Origin: JAYUJH01 sp043765375
GTDB taxonomy: Bacteria > Pseudomonadota > Alphaproteobacteria > Rickettsiales > UBA998
Direction of reading: 5' to 3'
DNA: 64,000 nucleotides
Assembly: GCA_043765375.1 (NCBI GenBank)
Contig: JAYUJH010000039.1
Location: 6,225 to 70,224 of the forward strand
The translations under genes were made by a program, and so were the position numbers. Numbering within the stretch: position 1 is the first letter of the stretch; every line of letters starts with the position of its first letter. Under the pieces are notes generated by a model. The model made no database searches and had not been told where the DNA came from. It saw only the letters and a program-made list of their open reading frames with translations. This document shows positions 1 through 8,593 of this stretch, one piece after another.

Positions 1-359
1 GCGATGAAGCGATAACTCATTATCGCATTATCGCAACCAATGAACGCTATGATATTAGTTGGTTGGAATGTATGCCAATTACAGGCAGAACGCACCAATT
101 GCGGGTTCATTTGCAAGCGATTGGTCACCCAGTTTATGGTGATGGAAAATATGGTGGCAGAAATGCTTTTCATGAACGAATAGATTTGCCTAAACAACTT
201 CATTTGCATTCGCAGCATTTGCGTTTGAACCAACTTAATTTACCCAATATCCGCAAATATAAGTTCACCGCGCCATTGCCTCCACATTTTGTTGAAAGCC
301 TAGGCAAGCTCGGGTTTGACAGCCGTGATAATGGAACTTCATTGCTTGACGTGTTTTGA
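1..359 (+). CDS. RluA-family rRNA pseudouridine synthase, C-terminal part
   Basis: Cut by the left window edge; the frame is open from base 3 to the stop at 357-359, giving about 118 residues. The family isomerises specific uridines of 23S rRNA to pseudouridine. The part present carries the hallmark C-terminal motif of RluA/RluC/RluD enzymes (TGRTHQLRVHLQAIGHPVYG), which forms part of the catalytic fold, followed by the LHLHSQHLRL segment. The catalytic Asp motif and any S4 domain would lie outside the window. The tail (LPKQLHLHSQ, APLPPHF) resembles RluC more than RluD, but this is a guess from partial sequence. It converges on the sdh operon with a strong hairpin between. Confidence 0.9.
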   Translation, partial: DEAITHYRIIATNERYDISWLECMPITGRTHQLRVHLQAIGHPVYGDGKYGGRNAFHERIDLPKQLHLHSQHLRLNQLNLPNIRKYKFTAPLPPHFVESLGKLGFDSRDNGTSLLDVF

Positions 360-374
360 TAAAATATGTGCTCT

Positions 375-412
375 GATAAAGCATTATAAATTATGATTTA
401 TAATGCTTTATC
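375..412. terminator. Perfect 17-bp hairpin between convergent genes
   Basis: Arms GATAAAGCATTATAAAT and its exact reverse complement are separated by the 4-base loop TATG. It lies 15 bases after the pseudouridine synthase stop and 61 bases past the end of sdhB, so it can serve transcripts from both sides. There is no long U-tract on either strand, so it may be an RNA-stabilising hairpin rather than a classical intrinsic terminator. Confidence 0.65.
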
Positions 413-473
413 AATTTGTGTGTTCGTATTCACTTTTTATCTGCATTATTTTGGAACTGTAAAAACTTTTCTG

Positions 474-1271
474 TTAATATTTTCTCTCAACCATCAACTT
501 TTTAATTTCAGATATTGCCTTCGCAGGGTTCAATCCTTTAGGGCAGGTCTTGGCACAATTCATAATGGTGTGGCAACGATATAGTTTGAATGGATCCTCC
601 AAATCGTCCAACCTATCACCCGTGAACTCATCGCGTGAATCAACAATCCAACGATATGCTTGCAACAAAATTGCGGGGCCTAAATATCTATCCGAGTTCC
701 ACCAATAGCTTGGGCAAGATGTTGAACAACAAGCGCATAAAATACACTCATATAATCCGTCTAATTTCGCTCTATCTTCAGGTGATTGCAGCCGTTCGCC
801 TGACGGTGGGGGGCTTGCCGTTTGCATCCACGGTTTGATTGAATTATATTGTGCATAAAAATGTGTTAAATCAGGCACAAGGTCTTTAATCACTTCCATA
901 TGCGGCAGTGGATAAATATTCACTTCACCCGCAACATCAGCAATTCCTTTGGTGCAAGCAAGTGTATTTGTGCCATCAATATTCATAGCGCAGCTACCGC
1001 AAATCCCCTCACGACATGAACGGCGAAAGGTTAAAGTTGAATCAATATCATCTTTGATATGCACAATTGCGTCAAGCACCATGGGGCCGCAATTGCTCAA
1101 ATCCACTTCATAACGATCAATGCGGGGGTTTTTCACCACCCCTTTTTCATCAATATCCTCAGGGTTCCAGCGGTAAATATTGAACACCCGCACATTTTTT
1201 GCCTCCGCCTCAGCGGGAAAATTATTGCCTTTGGTGGGACGTGAATTTTTTGGTAATCTAAACTCTGCCAT
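474..1271 (-). CDS. sdhB: Succinate dehydrogenase iron-sulfur subunit
   Basis: 265 aa, the usual length. SdhB passes electrons from the FAD of SdhA to quinone in complex II / the TCA cycle at the inner membrane. The N-terminal [2Fe-2S] domain has Cys86, Cys91, Cys94 and Cys106 ([10 protein letters not shown]...LAC). The C-terminal domain has the [4Fe-4S] signature C176-x2-C-x2-C-x3-CP ([13 protein letters not shown]) and the [3Fe-4S]-type cysteines at 233, 239 and 243 ([13 protein letters not shown]). It is the last gene of the sdh operon, but is separated from sdhA by a metallopeptidase gene that does not normally occur there; the gap to that gene is 30 bases, so co-transcription is likely. 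Confidence 0.98.
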   Translation of the reverse strand: MAEFRLPKNSRPTKGNNFPAEAEAKNVRVFNIYRWNPEDIDEKGVVKNPRIDRYEVDLSNCGPMVLDAIVHIKDDIDSTLTFRRSCREGICGSCAMNIDGTNTLACTKGIADVAGEVNIYPLPHMEVIKDLVPDLTHFYAQYNSIKPWMQTASPPPSGERLQSPEDRAKLDGLYECILCACCSTSCPSYWWNSDRYLGPAILLQAYRWIVDSRDEFTGDRLDDLEDPFKLYRCHTIMNCAKTCPKGLNPAKAISEIKKLMVERKY

Positions 1272-1301
1272 AAATTATTACTCCTTTATTTTCTTAAATT
1301 T

Positions 1302-2156
1302 TTATTTTCTTAAACTAGGATAATCTTTTGACAAAACAGAAGCATCATTTTTAACAATATTAAAATCTGGAACTAATGGCTTTTTGTTGATTTGTTTTAA
1401 TTTAATTTCGTTAATCGTCTTATTCATTGCCACAAAACGTTCTGGATTAGCAGGGTGAGATTTGCCTACATAAATTCCATCAGGATTACGAACTGACATT
1501 CTTCGCCATAAATCTGGTGCTTTAGCAGCATCATAACCAGATATTGCTAGAATATACATACCAATGTAATCTGCTTCTTTTTCAAAATCTTGCGAATAAG
1601 AAAGAACATCAGCATTGGCACCAGTCTTAGTGAATAATCCCTGCGTATTTACCCCCTGTGATGCAGCTAGCACATCAACTACAACTCCAAATAATCCACC
1701 AACTATTGCATTATTTTTAGTCGAATCAGGGTGATTCATAATATTGTGTGCTAATTCATGCGAAATAATATAAGCGAGCTCCTCATCTTCTTTAGCAAAT
1801 TGCATCATGCCTGATAATATAACTACTTTCTTACCGTCAGCATAAGCGTTTAGACCACCTTTCTTAGAAAGTTCTATAGGGTATATACAGGTTTTTTCTT
1901 CATTTGCTCCTATAATTTTATGACATAATTCTCTTGCATGAGGCTCAATCTTAACTGCAACCTCATGCAAACGTTGTTGCATATCTAACCTTTTTTTTCG
2001 TTTTCTTTGGCTAGATTGCAATTTCATTTCTTCATTCATACTTTGTTGAATGTGTTTTTCTTCTTGAATCTCAGCTGCATTAACAACGGGAGAATTCGTT
2101 GTTGCTTTTTGACAGGAGCAACACACAAATAATAACAGTAACAATATTTTTTTCAT
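1302..2156 (-). CDS. M48-family zinc metallopeptidase, probable lipoprotein
   Basis: 284 aa from the ATG at 2156, chosen over a TTG 12 bases upstream because a GAGA Shine-Dalgarno precedes it and it begins 8 bases after the sdhA stop. The first residues (MKKILLLLLFVCCSC) are a lipoprotein-type signal peptide with several candidate lipobox cysteines. A charged stretch (QRKRKKR) follows, then the peptidase domain: HELAH zinc site (SHELAHNIMNHP, near residue 135) and the third-ligand motif FEKEADYIGMYI. This is the layout of periplasmic M48 proteases such as BepA/LoiP-type quality-control enzymes; the exact substrate is unknown. It is embedded between sdhA and sdhB, and its codons look more AT-rich than those of the sdh genes, which suggests a later insertion. 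Confidence 0.9.
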   Translation of the reverse strand: MKKILLLLLFVCCSCQKATTNSPVVNAAEIQEEKHIQQSMNEEMKLQSSQRKRKKRLDMQQRLHEVAVKIEPHARELCHKIIGANEEKTCIYPIELSKKGGLNAYADGKKVVILSGMMQFAKEDEELAYIISHELAHNIMNHPDSTKNNAIVGGLFGVVVDVLAASQGVNTQGLFTKTGANADVLSYSQDFEKEADYIGMYILAISGYDAAKAPDLWRRMSVRNPDGIYVGKSHPANPERFVAMNKTINEIKLKQINKKPLVPDFNIVKNDASVLSKDYPSLRK

Positions 2157-2164
2157 TATTAATC

Positions 2165-3958
2165 TCAATAAACTCGTTTTTTCGGTGGGAAATATTCCAC
2201 ATCGTTGGATAATGTATACAAGTGAACGGGGCGATAATCCAGCGTGACGTTGCCTGCACCATCAATCCAACTGATGCTATGCTTCATAAAGTTTTCATCA
2301 TCACGATTTTGGAAATCTTCATGGGCGTGCGCACCACGGCTTTCTTTACGATTATAAGCCGAGTGAACGGTAACCGCTGATTGCCCGAGCAAATTATCCA
2401 ACTCTAAGGCTTCAACCAAATCGCTGTTCCATGTTAAATTGCGATCAGCAATTTTAATATCATGGAAAGATTCAACTGCTGCATCAATTTTGCGACAACC
2501 TTCAGCTAGTGATTCTTCCGCCCTAAATACGGCGGCGTGTTCTTGCATTATTCCTTGCATATTACGCCTCACATCAGCAACTTTTGTGCCTCCGTCAGCA
2601 TTGCGGATTTTGTCAAAACGGGCGAGTGAATATTCAGTTGAGTGCTGTGCTGGTTTGCGCTTCGCCATATTCGGGGTTAGCAATGATTTCGCCCGATGCG
2701 CTGCTGCCCGCCCGAATACCACCAAATCCAATAATGAGTTTGAACCCAAACGATTTGCACCATGCACAGAAACGCAAGCCGCTTCCCCGATTGACATTAA
2801 TCCTGGAATTACTGCGTCAGGATCGCCCTCATGCAACGTTACCACTTCACCATGATAATTGGTTGGAATCCCGCCCATATTATAATGAACCGTTGGCAAT
2901 ACTGGAATTGGTTGTTTAGTTACGTCCACACCAGAGAAAACTCTTGCAGTTTCGGCAATGCCAGGCAAGCGTTCATTAATTACATCTGCACCGAGATGAT
3001 CTAAATGCAAATAAATATGATCACCTTTTGCACCAACTCCACGCCCTTCACGTATTTCAATCGTCATAGAACGGCTAACCACGTCACGGGAAGCTAAATC
3101 TTTAGCTGATGGTGCATATCTTTCCATAAAACGCTCGCCTTTGGAATTGACGAGGTAACCGCCTTCGCCACGAACTCCCTCAGTTATCAAGCAACCAGCC
3201 CCATAAATACCAGTTGGGTGAAACTGAACAAACTCCATATCTTGCAACGGCAATCCTGCACGCAAAGCCATTCCACCACCATCACCAGTGCATGTATGTG
3301 CGGAGGTGCAAGAAAAATATGCTCGCCCATAACCACCAGTTGCTAACACTACCATGTGCGCATTAAAGCGGTGCATTGTTCCATCTTCCAAGTTCCAAGC
3401 CAAAATCCCACAACATTCACCATCATCATTCATCAATAAATCAAGAGCGAAATATTCAATAAAAAACTCCGCATCATGACGCAATGCTTGAGTATATAAT
3501 GTATGCAAAATTGCATGCCCTGTGCGGTCAGCGGCGGCACAAGTGCGCTGTGCTGCTGGGCCTTCACCATAATTGGTTGTCATTCCACCAAATGGTCGCT
3601 GATAAATCTTACCTGCTTCAGTTCGTGAGAATGGCACACCATAATGCTCCAACTCAATCACCGCATCAGTTGCATTTTTGCACATATATTCAATTGCGTC
3701 TTGGTCACCCAACCAATCAGAGCCTTTGATGGTGTCATACATATGCCAACGCCAATCATCTTCACCCATATTTCCAAGTGCTGCACTAATTCCGCCTTGC
3801 GCTGCAACTGTGTGGCTGCGAGTTGGAAATACTTTAGATACACAAGCAGTTTTCAAGCCCGCCTGCGCCATACCAAATGTTGCGCGAAGTCCTGCGCCTC
3901 CAGCCCCAACAACTAGCACATCATGATAATGATCTATAATTTCATAAGATTTATTCAT
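2165..3958 (-). CDS. sdhA: Succinate dehydrogenase flavoprotein subunit
   Basis: 597 aa, full length. It oxidises succinate to fumarate at the cytoplasmic face of complex II. Visible features are the FAD Rossmann motif [11 protein letters not shown] near residue 17, the [10 protein letters not shown] segment with His49 that carries covalent FAD, the substrate-region motifs HPTGIYG and [19 protein letters not shown], and the [12 protein letters not shown] segment near the C-terminus. The order sdhC-sdhD-sdhA is standard for Alphaproteobacteria. The stop TGA is followed within 8 bases by the M48 gene rather than sdhB. Confidence 0.98.
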   Translation of the reverse strand: MNKSYEIIDHYHDVLVVGAGGAGLRATFGMAQAGLKTACVSKVFPTRSHTVAAQGGISAALGNMGEDDWRWHMYDTIKGSDWLGDQDAIEYMCKNATDAVIELEHYGVPFSRTEAGKIYQRPFGGMTTNYGEGPAAQRTCAAADRTGHAILHTLYTQALRHDAEFFIEYFALDLLMNDDGECCGILAWNLEDGTMHRFNAHMVVLATGGYGRAYFSCTSAHTCTGDGGGMALRAGLPLQDMEFVQFHPTGIYGAGCLITEGVRGEGGYLVNSKGERFMERYAPSAKDLASRDVVSRSMTIEIREGRGVGAKGDHIYLHLDHLGADVINERLPGIAETARVFSGVDVTKQPIPVLPTVHYNMGGIPTNYHGEVVTLHEGDPDAVIPGLMSIGEAACVSVHGANRLGSNSLLDLVVFGRAAAHRAKSLLTPNMAKRKPAQHSTEYSLARFDKIRNADGGTKVADVRRNMQGIMQEHAAVFRAEESLAEGCRKIDAAVESFHDIKIADRNLTWNSDLVEALELDNLLGQSAVTVHSAYNRKESRGAHAHEDFQNRDDENFMKHSISWIDGAGNVTLDYRPVHLYTLSNDVEYFPPKKRVY

Positions 3959-3972
3959 ATATAACCTGTCCT

Positions 3973-4371
3973 TTAACCCATAAAATGAAGTGAAAATATT
4001 GACATAATGCTGATTAAACCAGCTACCAAAAATGTTAATTTACTCGCTAATAATCCTATTATTTTTAATCTGTGATTATGCACATAATCCTCAATAATAA
4101 CCTGTATCCCGAGGTTAGCATGAAAGAATAATGCGCCAATCAACAAAAATGAAAGCATTGCATTAAGTGGATTTCGCATCCATTCCACCATATAAAAACT
4201 AGTTTCGTCTTGAGTGAACTTCATGATAGAAAATAAAAACCATAGTGATAATGGCGCAACAATCATAGCGGTCAACCTTTGCCAAACCCAATGATTAACG
4301 CCTTCTTTGGCGGAACCAAGACCTCTTGCATTTGCGAGTGGGGTGCGATATTTATTTTTGCCGTTCGTCAT
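3973..4371 (-). CDS. sdhD: Succinate dehydrogenase membrane anchor subunit
   Basis: 132 aa with three hydrophobic segments (about residues 33-52, 70-92 and 102-128), as expected for the small cytochrome b556 anchor. The segment [15 protein letters not shown] in the second helix carries the conserved heme-ligand His and the IIEDYVH motif of SdhD. With SdhC it binds heme b and ubiquinone. It is followed by sdhA after 14 bases and preceded by sdhC after 44 bases, consistent with one operon. Confidence 0.93.
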   Translation of the reverse strand: MTNGKNKYRTPLANARGLGSAKEGVNHWVWQRLTAMIVAPLSLWFLFSIMKFTQDETSFYMVEWMRNPLNAMLSFLLIGALFFHANLGIQVIIEDYVHNHRLKIIGLLASKLTFLVAGLISIMSIFSLHFMG

Positions 4372-4415
4372 TTATTAATTTCCTATTAATTCTCGTAACA
4401 CCTAATTTATAGCAT

Positions 4416-4832
4416 TTAGTTTTTAACAGCAAATAATATATAATACCAAGTTGCTGAAGTTAAGATAGAAGATACCGCTAAAACCATTAACCCAGTTCGG
4501 CGAAGCGCATCCAACTCAAATCCCTTCCCCATATCCCAAAACATGTGCCTTATCCCATTGCACAAATGATAATAAAACGCTGCACTCCATGCGATTAATG
4601 CGATGCGCCCAATTATGCTAGTAAAACAATTATAAACAAATTCATAAGATTCCATGTCATAAGCCGCTGCATAAAACCAATAAGCCATCACCAGCGACCC
4701 AAGTGACAAAAACGCACCAGTCAAACGATGCAAAATTGACATAACGGAGGTTATTTGCGGTTTATAAATCTGCAAATGAGGCGAAAGAGGACGTTTAGAT
4801 TTTATTTGCAATTTAGAACTATTTTCAGACAT
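4416..4832 (-). CDS. sdhC: Succinate dehydrogenase cytochrome b556 subunit
   Basis: 138 aa. It has the family signature RPLSPHLQIYKPQITSVMSI followed by LHRLTG, three transmembrane helices, and the heme-binding segment YHLCNGIRHMFWD in helix 2. It is the first gene of the sdh operon; the 178-base region upstream, after ctrA, must hold the operon promoter, in which I see no convincing regulator site. Confidence 0.95.
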   Translation of the reverse strand: MSENSSKLQIKSKRPLSPHLQIYKPQITSVMSILHRLTGAFLSLGSLVMAYWFYAAAYDMESYEFVYNCFTSIIGRIALIAWSAAFYYHLCNGIRHMFWDMGKGFELDALRRTGLMVLAVSSILTSATWYYILFAVKN

Positions 4833-4949
4833 TATTAAAGCAACCTATTACATAATATATTTATCGCACAAAAATATAAGAAAATCATTATGTATTTTAT
4901 TATATTTTTGCAATCTGTTGTTAACTAACAAATTATGCTAACAAACTAT

Positions 4950-4987
4950 ATAGGGCTTTGATTTGTCACTGCAAACCAAAACCCTAT
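4950..4987 (-). terminator. Hairpin downstream of ctrA
   Basis: A 16-bp stem with a 6-base loop, beginning 24 bases past the ctrA stop. In minus-strand RNA the two non-Watson-Crick positions are G.U pairs, while in plus-strand RNA they would be C/A mismatches, so the structure belongs to the ctrA transcript. No strong U-run follows, so termination may be partial, allowing read-through into sdhC. Confidence 0.55.
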
Positions 4988-5010
4988 TTTTTAAGCGTTA
5001 CCAACTAAAA

Positions 5011-5733
5011 TTAAACTTCAGCTGTGGCTTTTTGCGTAATATCAATAGTCGGCACGGCGTCTGGTTCTTTTAGCACGTAACCCCTGCCCCATACTGTTTC
5101 AATATAATTTTCACCTTGGGAAGCATCGGAGAGTTTTTTGCGCAATTTGCATACAAATACATCAATGATTTTCAATTCAGGCTCATCAATTCCACCATAT
5201 AAATGGTTCAAAAACATTTCTTTGGTGAGAGTTGATCCCTTGCGAAGTGAAAGCAATTCCAAAATTGCATATTCTTTGCTGGTTAAATGAATTGGTTTGC
5301 TACCAACTTCCACTGACCTTGTATCCAAATTAATCACCAATTTACCAGTGCGAATGATGGATTCCGAATGCCCTTTGGAACGACGAACAATTGCTTGAAT
5401 ACGAGCGATTAACTCACCTTTGTTGAATGGTTTGGTGAGATAGTCATCTGCGCCATAACCCAAACCTTTAATTTTCTGATCTGGGCCTGAAAGACCTGAT
5501 AAAATCAAAACGGGGGTAGCAACTTTTGCTGCTCTAAAACGACGCAAAACCTCATATCCATCAATATCTGGCAACATTAAATCTAATATAATTAGATCAT
5601 AATCATAAATGCGCCCAATTTCCAAACCCTCTTCACCAAGCTCGGTTGTATCACAAATAATCCCTTCTGATGCAAGCGAAAGCTCAATCGCTTTTGCCGT
5701 TGACGCGTCATCTTCAACTAATAATACCCGCAT
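5011..5733 (-). CDS. ctrA: Cell-cycle response regulator CtrA
   Basis: 240 aa, OmpR-type. The receiver domain spans residues 1-120 with acidic pocket EDD (7-9), phospho-acceptor Asp51 ([10 protein letters not shown]) and Lys101 (LTKPF). The winged-helix DNA-binding domain spans about 125-225 and ends VWGRGYVL. The sequence matches alphaproteobacterial CtrA throughout (for example [20 protein letters not shown] and [21 protein letters not shown], the latter in two overlapping pieces). CtrA controls cell division, flagellar and replication genes by binding TTAA-N7-TTAAC; such a box lies 85 bases upstream of its own start. The C-terminus ends in AEV rather than the AA of Caulobacter CtrA that serves as a ClpXP degradation tag. 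Confidence 0.95.
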   Translation of the reverse strand: MRVLLVEDDASTAKAIELSLASEGIICDTTELGEEGLEIGRIYDYDLIILDLMLPDIDGYEVLRRFRAAKVATPVLILSGLSGPDQKIKGLGYGADDYLTKPFNKGELIARIQAIVRRSKGHSESIIRTGKLVINLDTRSVEVGSKPIHLTSKEYAILELLSLRKGSTLTKEMFLNHLYGGIDEPELKIIDVFVCKLRKKLSDASQGENYIETVWGRGYVLKEPDAVPTIDITQKATAEV

Positions 5734-6061
5734 AAAAAACCTCTAAAAAATTAAAACTTCTATAAAATTAAAACTTGTAATCATAAATAATATGGTAACT
5801 AATAACACAGCAATAAGTTAATTATATATTAACGCAACAAATAAAAGCAACACACAAACATTACAAATGTTTAATGAAATCAAGCCATACCTGACAATAA
5901 TCGTGATAATAAAATAATTAACAATTCAAATAATAATCAACTTGTTAATAAATAGCAATCATTTATATTAACATTTTAATAATAATTAGATTATAAGTGC
6001 TTCAGCACTGCATAACTTTACGAACTTTACATGTGTGAAATTATAAAGGTAAAATGTTATA
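5734..6061. other. Intergenic region upstream of ctrA
   Basis: 328 bases without a gene, very AT-rich. It holds a consensus CtrA box (5818-5833), a 13-base direct repeat (aaaattaaaactt at 5747-5759 and 5764-5776) just upstream of the ctrA start, and a short perfect hairpin AGTGCT-TC-AGCACT at 5996-6009 nearer the next gene. It presumably contains the ctrA promoter(s); I could not single out -35/-10 elements. Confidence 0.6.
5818..5833 (+). promoter_or_regulatory. CtrA box upstream of ctrA (autoregulation)
   Basis: TTAA-TTATATA-TTAAC is an exact match to the CtrA full-site consensus TTAA-N7-TTAAC. It lies about 85 bases upstream of the ctrA start codon, which agrees with the known autoregulation of ctrA in Caulobacter and relatives. 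The region is AT-rich, so chance matches are possible, but the final C and the exact 7-base spacing raise the odds. Confidence 0.65.
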
Positions 6062-7579
6062 TTAGCGATAATATTTCCAACCACCAAGATAATAATCCAA
6101 AATTATCGGCTTGTCTAACTGATTAATTTTTGCATCTTTTGCTTGCAAATCCTTAGAAAACTTCATCATTTGCGGGATTAAATCTGCTGACAAATAACGA
6201 GTTGCAACATTAAAATGCGGTGATTTCATATTTAATTTAGCATTGCTTGCCAGAACAAAACCCCACTCACCAAACGATGGAACATTAACATGATACGGGT
6301 AAATATGCGCAAATCCAGCAGATTGCACCGTGTTTGCCACACTCCAAAAAGCATATGGTGCATAATATGGGCTGGTTGCTTGCGTCACTAGCAACCCTTG
6401 TGAGGTTAAATTATGCTGCGCTAAACGATAAAAATGCTTGCTATATAACCTCGCCAACCCACTATTATTTGGGTCGGGTAAATCAGCAATTATCAAATCA
6501 AACAAGCGAGAATTATCCTGCAAAAAACCAAACGCATCAGCATTAATAATTTTCACTTTATCCGCAAATAAACTGCGCTCATTCAACGCCAGCAAATGCG
6601 AATTATTGCGGGCAAGTTCGGTTATGGTGCTATCCAAATCCACCAAAACCACCTCGTCAATATCATGTTTTAGCAGCTCCCGCACCGCCAAACCATCACC
6701 CGCGCCAAGCAGCAATACTCGCTTAATTGGGGTTGTTGTTGTCGCAAAAGCCACATGCACCAATGATTCATGATAACGATATTCATCAACAGAAGAAAAC
6801 TGCAAATTACCGTCCAAAAACAGGCGTATATCGTCACGATCTTTGGTTAAAATAATACGTTGATATTTTGATTGTTTGCTATAAATTATGCGATCTTCAT
6901 ATAACGCCTCGTCCCAATTTTTGAGGAAAATATTAGCAAAAATTATCATTGCAACCAGCAACAAAGTGATGCAAACACCTACCAACATCAATGATTTGCG
7001 CCGTGATATTTCATCTACAAACACATGCAGCACCACAAACCCAACTGACATATTCACAAAGCCAAACAATAATGATGATTGATAAACGCCAATCCAAGGC
7101 AGCAACATAAACGGAAATGCGATTGTTGCAAGCAATGCTCCAAAATAATCAAATGATAAAATATTAGCAATATTGATTTTTAAGGCAAAATATCGCTCCA
7201 TTAAACGAGTTAAAAATGGTATCTCCAAGCCAATTAACACGCCAATGCTTATGGTGAAAATCAGGTAACATGCAATAAAATATGGCGTATAAGCATAAGC
7301 AAAATAAAGGGCGGGAACGCTAATTCCACCAATTAATGCTAGGGCAATTTCAACACGGACAAAATGGTTGAGAATGTTATGTTCAATATATTTTGAAAGC
7401 AATGTGCCAACGCCCATCGCCGCCATATATATACCAATGGTAAGCGAGAAAAACTTGACGCTATCACCTAAAAAATATGAGGCAGTTGTGGCGATTAACA
7501 ACTCATATATAATGGAGCATAGCCCCGAAATGAACGCTGCAAATATCAGTGCATGTGAATGTTTTTTCTCAACTGACAA
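6062..7579 (-). CDS. Membrane-fused spermidine-synthase-like protein
   Basis: 505 aa. Residues 1-215 are about seven transmembrane helices of the type seen in fused (integral membrane) aminopropyltransferases; residues 225-500 form a spermidine-synthase fold. Visible motifs are the AdoMet/dcAdoMet-binding loop LLLGAGDGLAVRELL, the acidic ribose-binding strand VVLVDLD, NADAFGFL, and the catalytic-site strand LIIADLPDPNN. SpeE transfers an aminopropyl group from decarboxylated AdoMet to putrescine; membrane-fused homologues may act on other amines, so the substrate is uncertain. It is the last gene of a minus-strand cassette whose first gene (11715) is AdoMet decarboxylase, which makes the co-substrate, supporting a true aminopropyltransferase role. 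Confidence 0.85.
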   Translation of the reverse strand: MSVEKKHSHALIFAAFISGLCSIIYELLIATTASYFLGDSVKFFSLTIGIYMAAMGVGTLLSKYIEHNILNHFVRVEIALALIGGISVPALYFAYAYTPYFIACYLIFTISIGVLIGLEIPFLTRLMERYFALKINIANILSFDYFGALLATIAFPFMLLPWIGVYQSSLLFGFVNMSVGFVVLHVFVDEISRRKSLMLVGVCITLLLVAMIIFANIFLKNWDEALYEDRIIYSKQSKYQRIILTKDRDDIRLFLDGNLQFSSVDEYRYHESLVHVAFATTTTPIKRVLLLGAGDGLAVRELLKHDIDEVVLVDLDSTITELARNNSHLLALNERSLFADKVKIINADAFGFLQDNSRLFDLIIADLPDPNNSGLARLYSKHFYRLAQHNLTSQGLLVTQATSPYYAPYAFWSVANTVQSAGFAHIYPYHVNVPSFGEWGFVLASNAKLNMKSPHFNVATRYLSADLIPQMMKFSKDLQAKDAKINQLDKPIILDYYLGGWKYYR

Positions 7580-7682
7580 TGTTATTTACCGATTTTATCC
7601 ACCAAAATCATATGCTGAAATTATATCCTAAAATTGTTTTTTTGCGATTATTTGCTACAAATTATTTGACTATTTGCCACAA

Positions 7683-7910
7683 CTATTTGCCACTTTCTGG
7701 CCCGCCCCCAATACGATTTGTGCCACTGACACTGCCCCCACGGTTGCTTCTGTCAAAATAAGTGCTGGGTGCGCCAAAATACCAAAATGACGGCGCAGAA
7801 TGATAGCCATGATAACCCATATAACCATATCCACCCCTCGCTAATGGAATTAATGCGAAATAAATCATAGCTATTGCAGCGATTAACATAGTTTTAAGAT
7901 TAATCATCAT
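7683..7910 (-). CDS. Small Gly/Tyr-rich secreted or membrane protein
   Basis: About 75 aa. Starts at tandem ATG codons at 7910/7907, overlapping the stop of the preceding gene; an upstream TTG (7925) is also open. A hydrophobic N-terminal helix (LKTMLIAAIAMIYFALIPLA) is followed by a low-complexity tail rich in Gly, Tyr, His and Ser (GYGYMGYHGYHS). It may be an anchored or exported peptide. Its translational coupling to the neighbouring membrane protein suggests it belongs to the DUF350/PspA/polyamine cassette, in which small Gly-rich proteins of this kind are often found. No function can be assigned. Confidence 0.7.
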   Translation of the reverse strand: MMINLKTMLIAAIAMIYFALIPLARGGYGYMGYHGYHSAPSFWYFGAPSTYFDRSNRGGSVSGTNRIGGGPESGK

Positions 7911-8583
7911 CACCTGCGCTTTCAACCGCTTTGGCGATTAATTTTGAAATGGTTTTTGCCCGCATTTCCTCAATAGCCAACCCACAAATTATCAAAACCA
8001 ACCCTAATATAAAATGTGGAATACCGCTACCAAGCCGTTGACTAATGCGCAATTGTAACTCATCAATATTAGCATTACCTTGCGCTTTTATGCTCAAAAA
8101 ATATTTGCCCGCCTCAGGAAAGGTGATTTTCATTTCATATTCATCGTAAGATTCCTCCCAATTGCCATCATCATAACCAGATTCATGCCAAAACTCATCG
8201 CCAAATGAAAATAGATATTGTTTGTTTTCGTCTAAAACTTCGCCTTCCACAAAAGCCCATGAGTTGTTAGGGAGTGAAGTTGAGATTTCAATACCAACCA
8301 CCTGTTTTGCCTTGGTTATTTCAATTGGACCAATCAGCGCAATTTCTCTGCCGTCATCTTCGTCATCAGCGTTTTCACTTTGATAATTTTCACTCAAACT
8401 ATAATTGGCAGTGTTAATTTTTCCGTCATATAATTTACTTGTTTCAAAGGTGAAAATCCAAGCGGTAAAAAAACATAGCAACGCCGCACAAATAAACAAT
8501 GATGAAAGCGATAATAAATCGTGACCACGGCGCAATTCCATCGCTTTATTTTGGTGCAATCTATCCGATAAACGATAAGCCAT
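7900..8583 (-). CDS. Two-span membrane protein with periplasmic beta-type domain
   Basis: 227 aa from the ATG at 8583 (MAYRLSD), preferred over an upstream in-frame start because AAGG lies 7 bases before it and it begins just after the DUF350 stop. Helix 1 covers about residues 25-50 (LSLSSLFICAALLCFFTAW), helix 2 about 190-210 (HFILGLVLIICGLAI). Between them lies a roughly 135-residue extracytoplasmic domain rich in Asp, Glu and aromatic residues, ending in a strand pattern (AGKYFLSIKAQG) typical of jelly-roll or Ig-like sensing domains. It is part of the cassette with DUF350, DUF2491 and PspA-like proteins. I do not recognise a named family. Confidence 0.8.
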   Translation of the reverse strand: MAYRLSDRLHQNKAMELRRGHDLLSLSSLFICAALLCFFTAWIFTFETSKLYDGKINTANYSLSENYQSENADDEDDGREIALIGPIEITKAKQVVGIEISTSLPNNSWAFVEGEVLDENKQYLFSFGDEFWHESGYDDGNWEESYDEYEMKITFPEAGKYFLSIKAQGNANIDELQLRISQRLGSGIPHFILGLVLIICGLAIEEMRAKTISKLIAKAVESAGDDD

Positions 8584-8593
8584 AATAACAACC

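Noticed and set aside
393..584. Open frame of 63 codons on the plus strand
   Set aside because: It overlaps the end of sdhB on the opposite strand and the hairpin; hydrophobic AT-rich low-complexity translation, no ribosome-binding site.
2439..2919. Two long plus-strand frames opposite sdhA
   Set aside because: They lie entirely within the well-conserved sdhA coding sequence in antisense; composition is that of reverse-complement shadow frames.
5996..6009. AGTGCT-TC-AGCACT hairpin upstream of ctrA as a terminator
   Set aside because: Only a 6-bp stem with a 2-base loop, no T-run, and it lies over 50 bases before the next coding end; it is too short to call.
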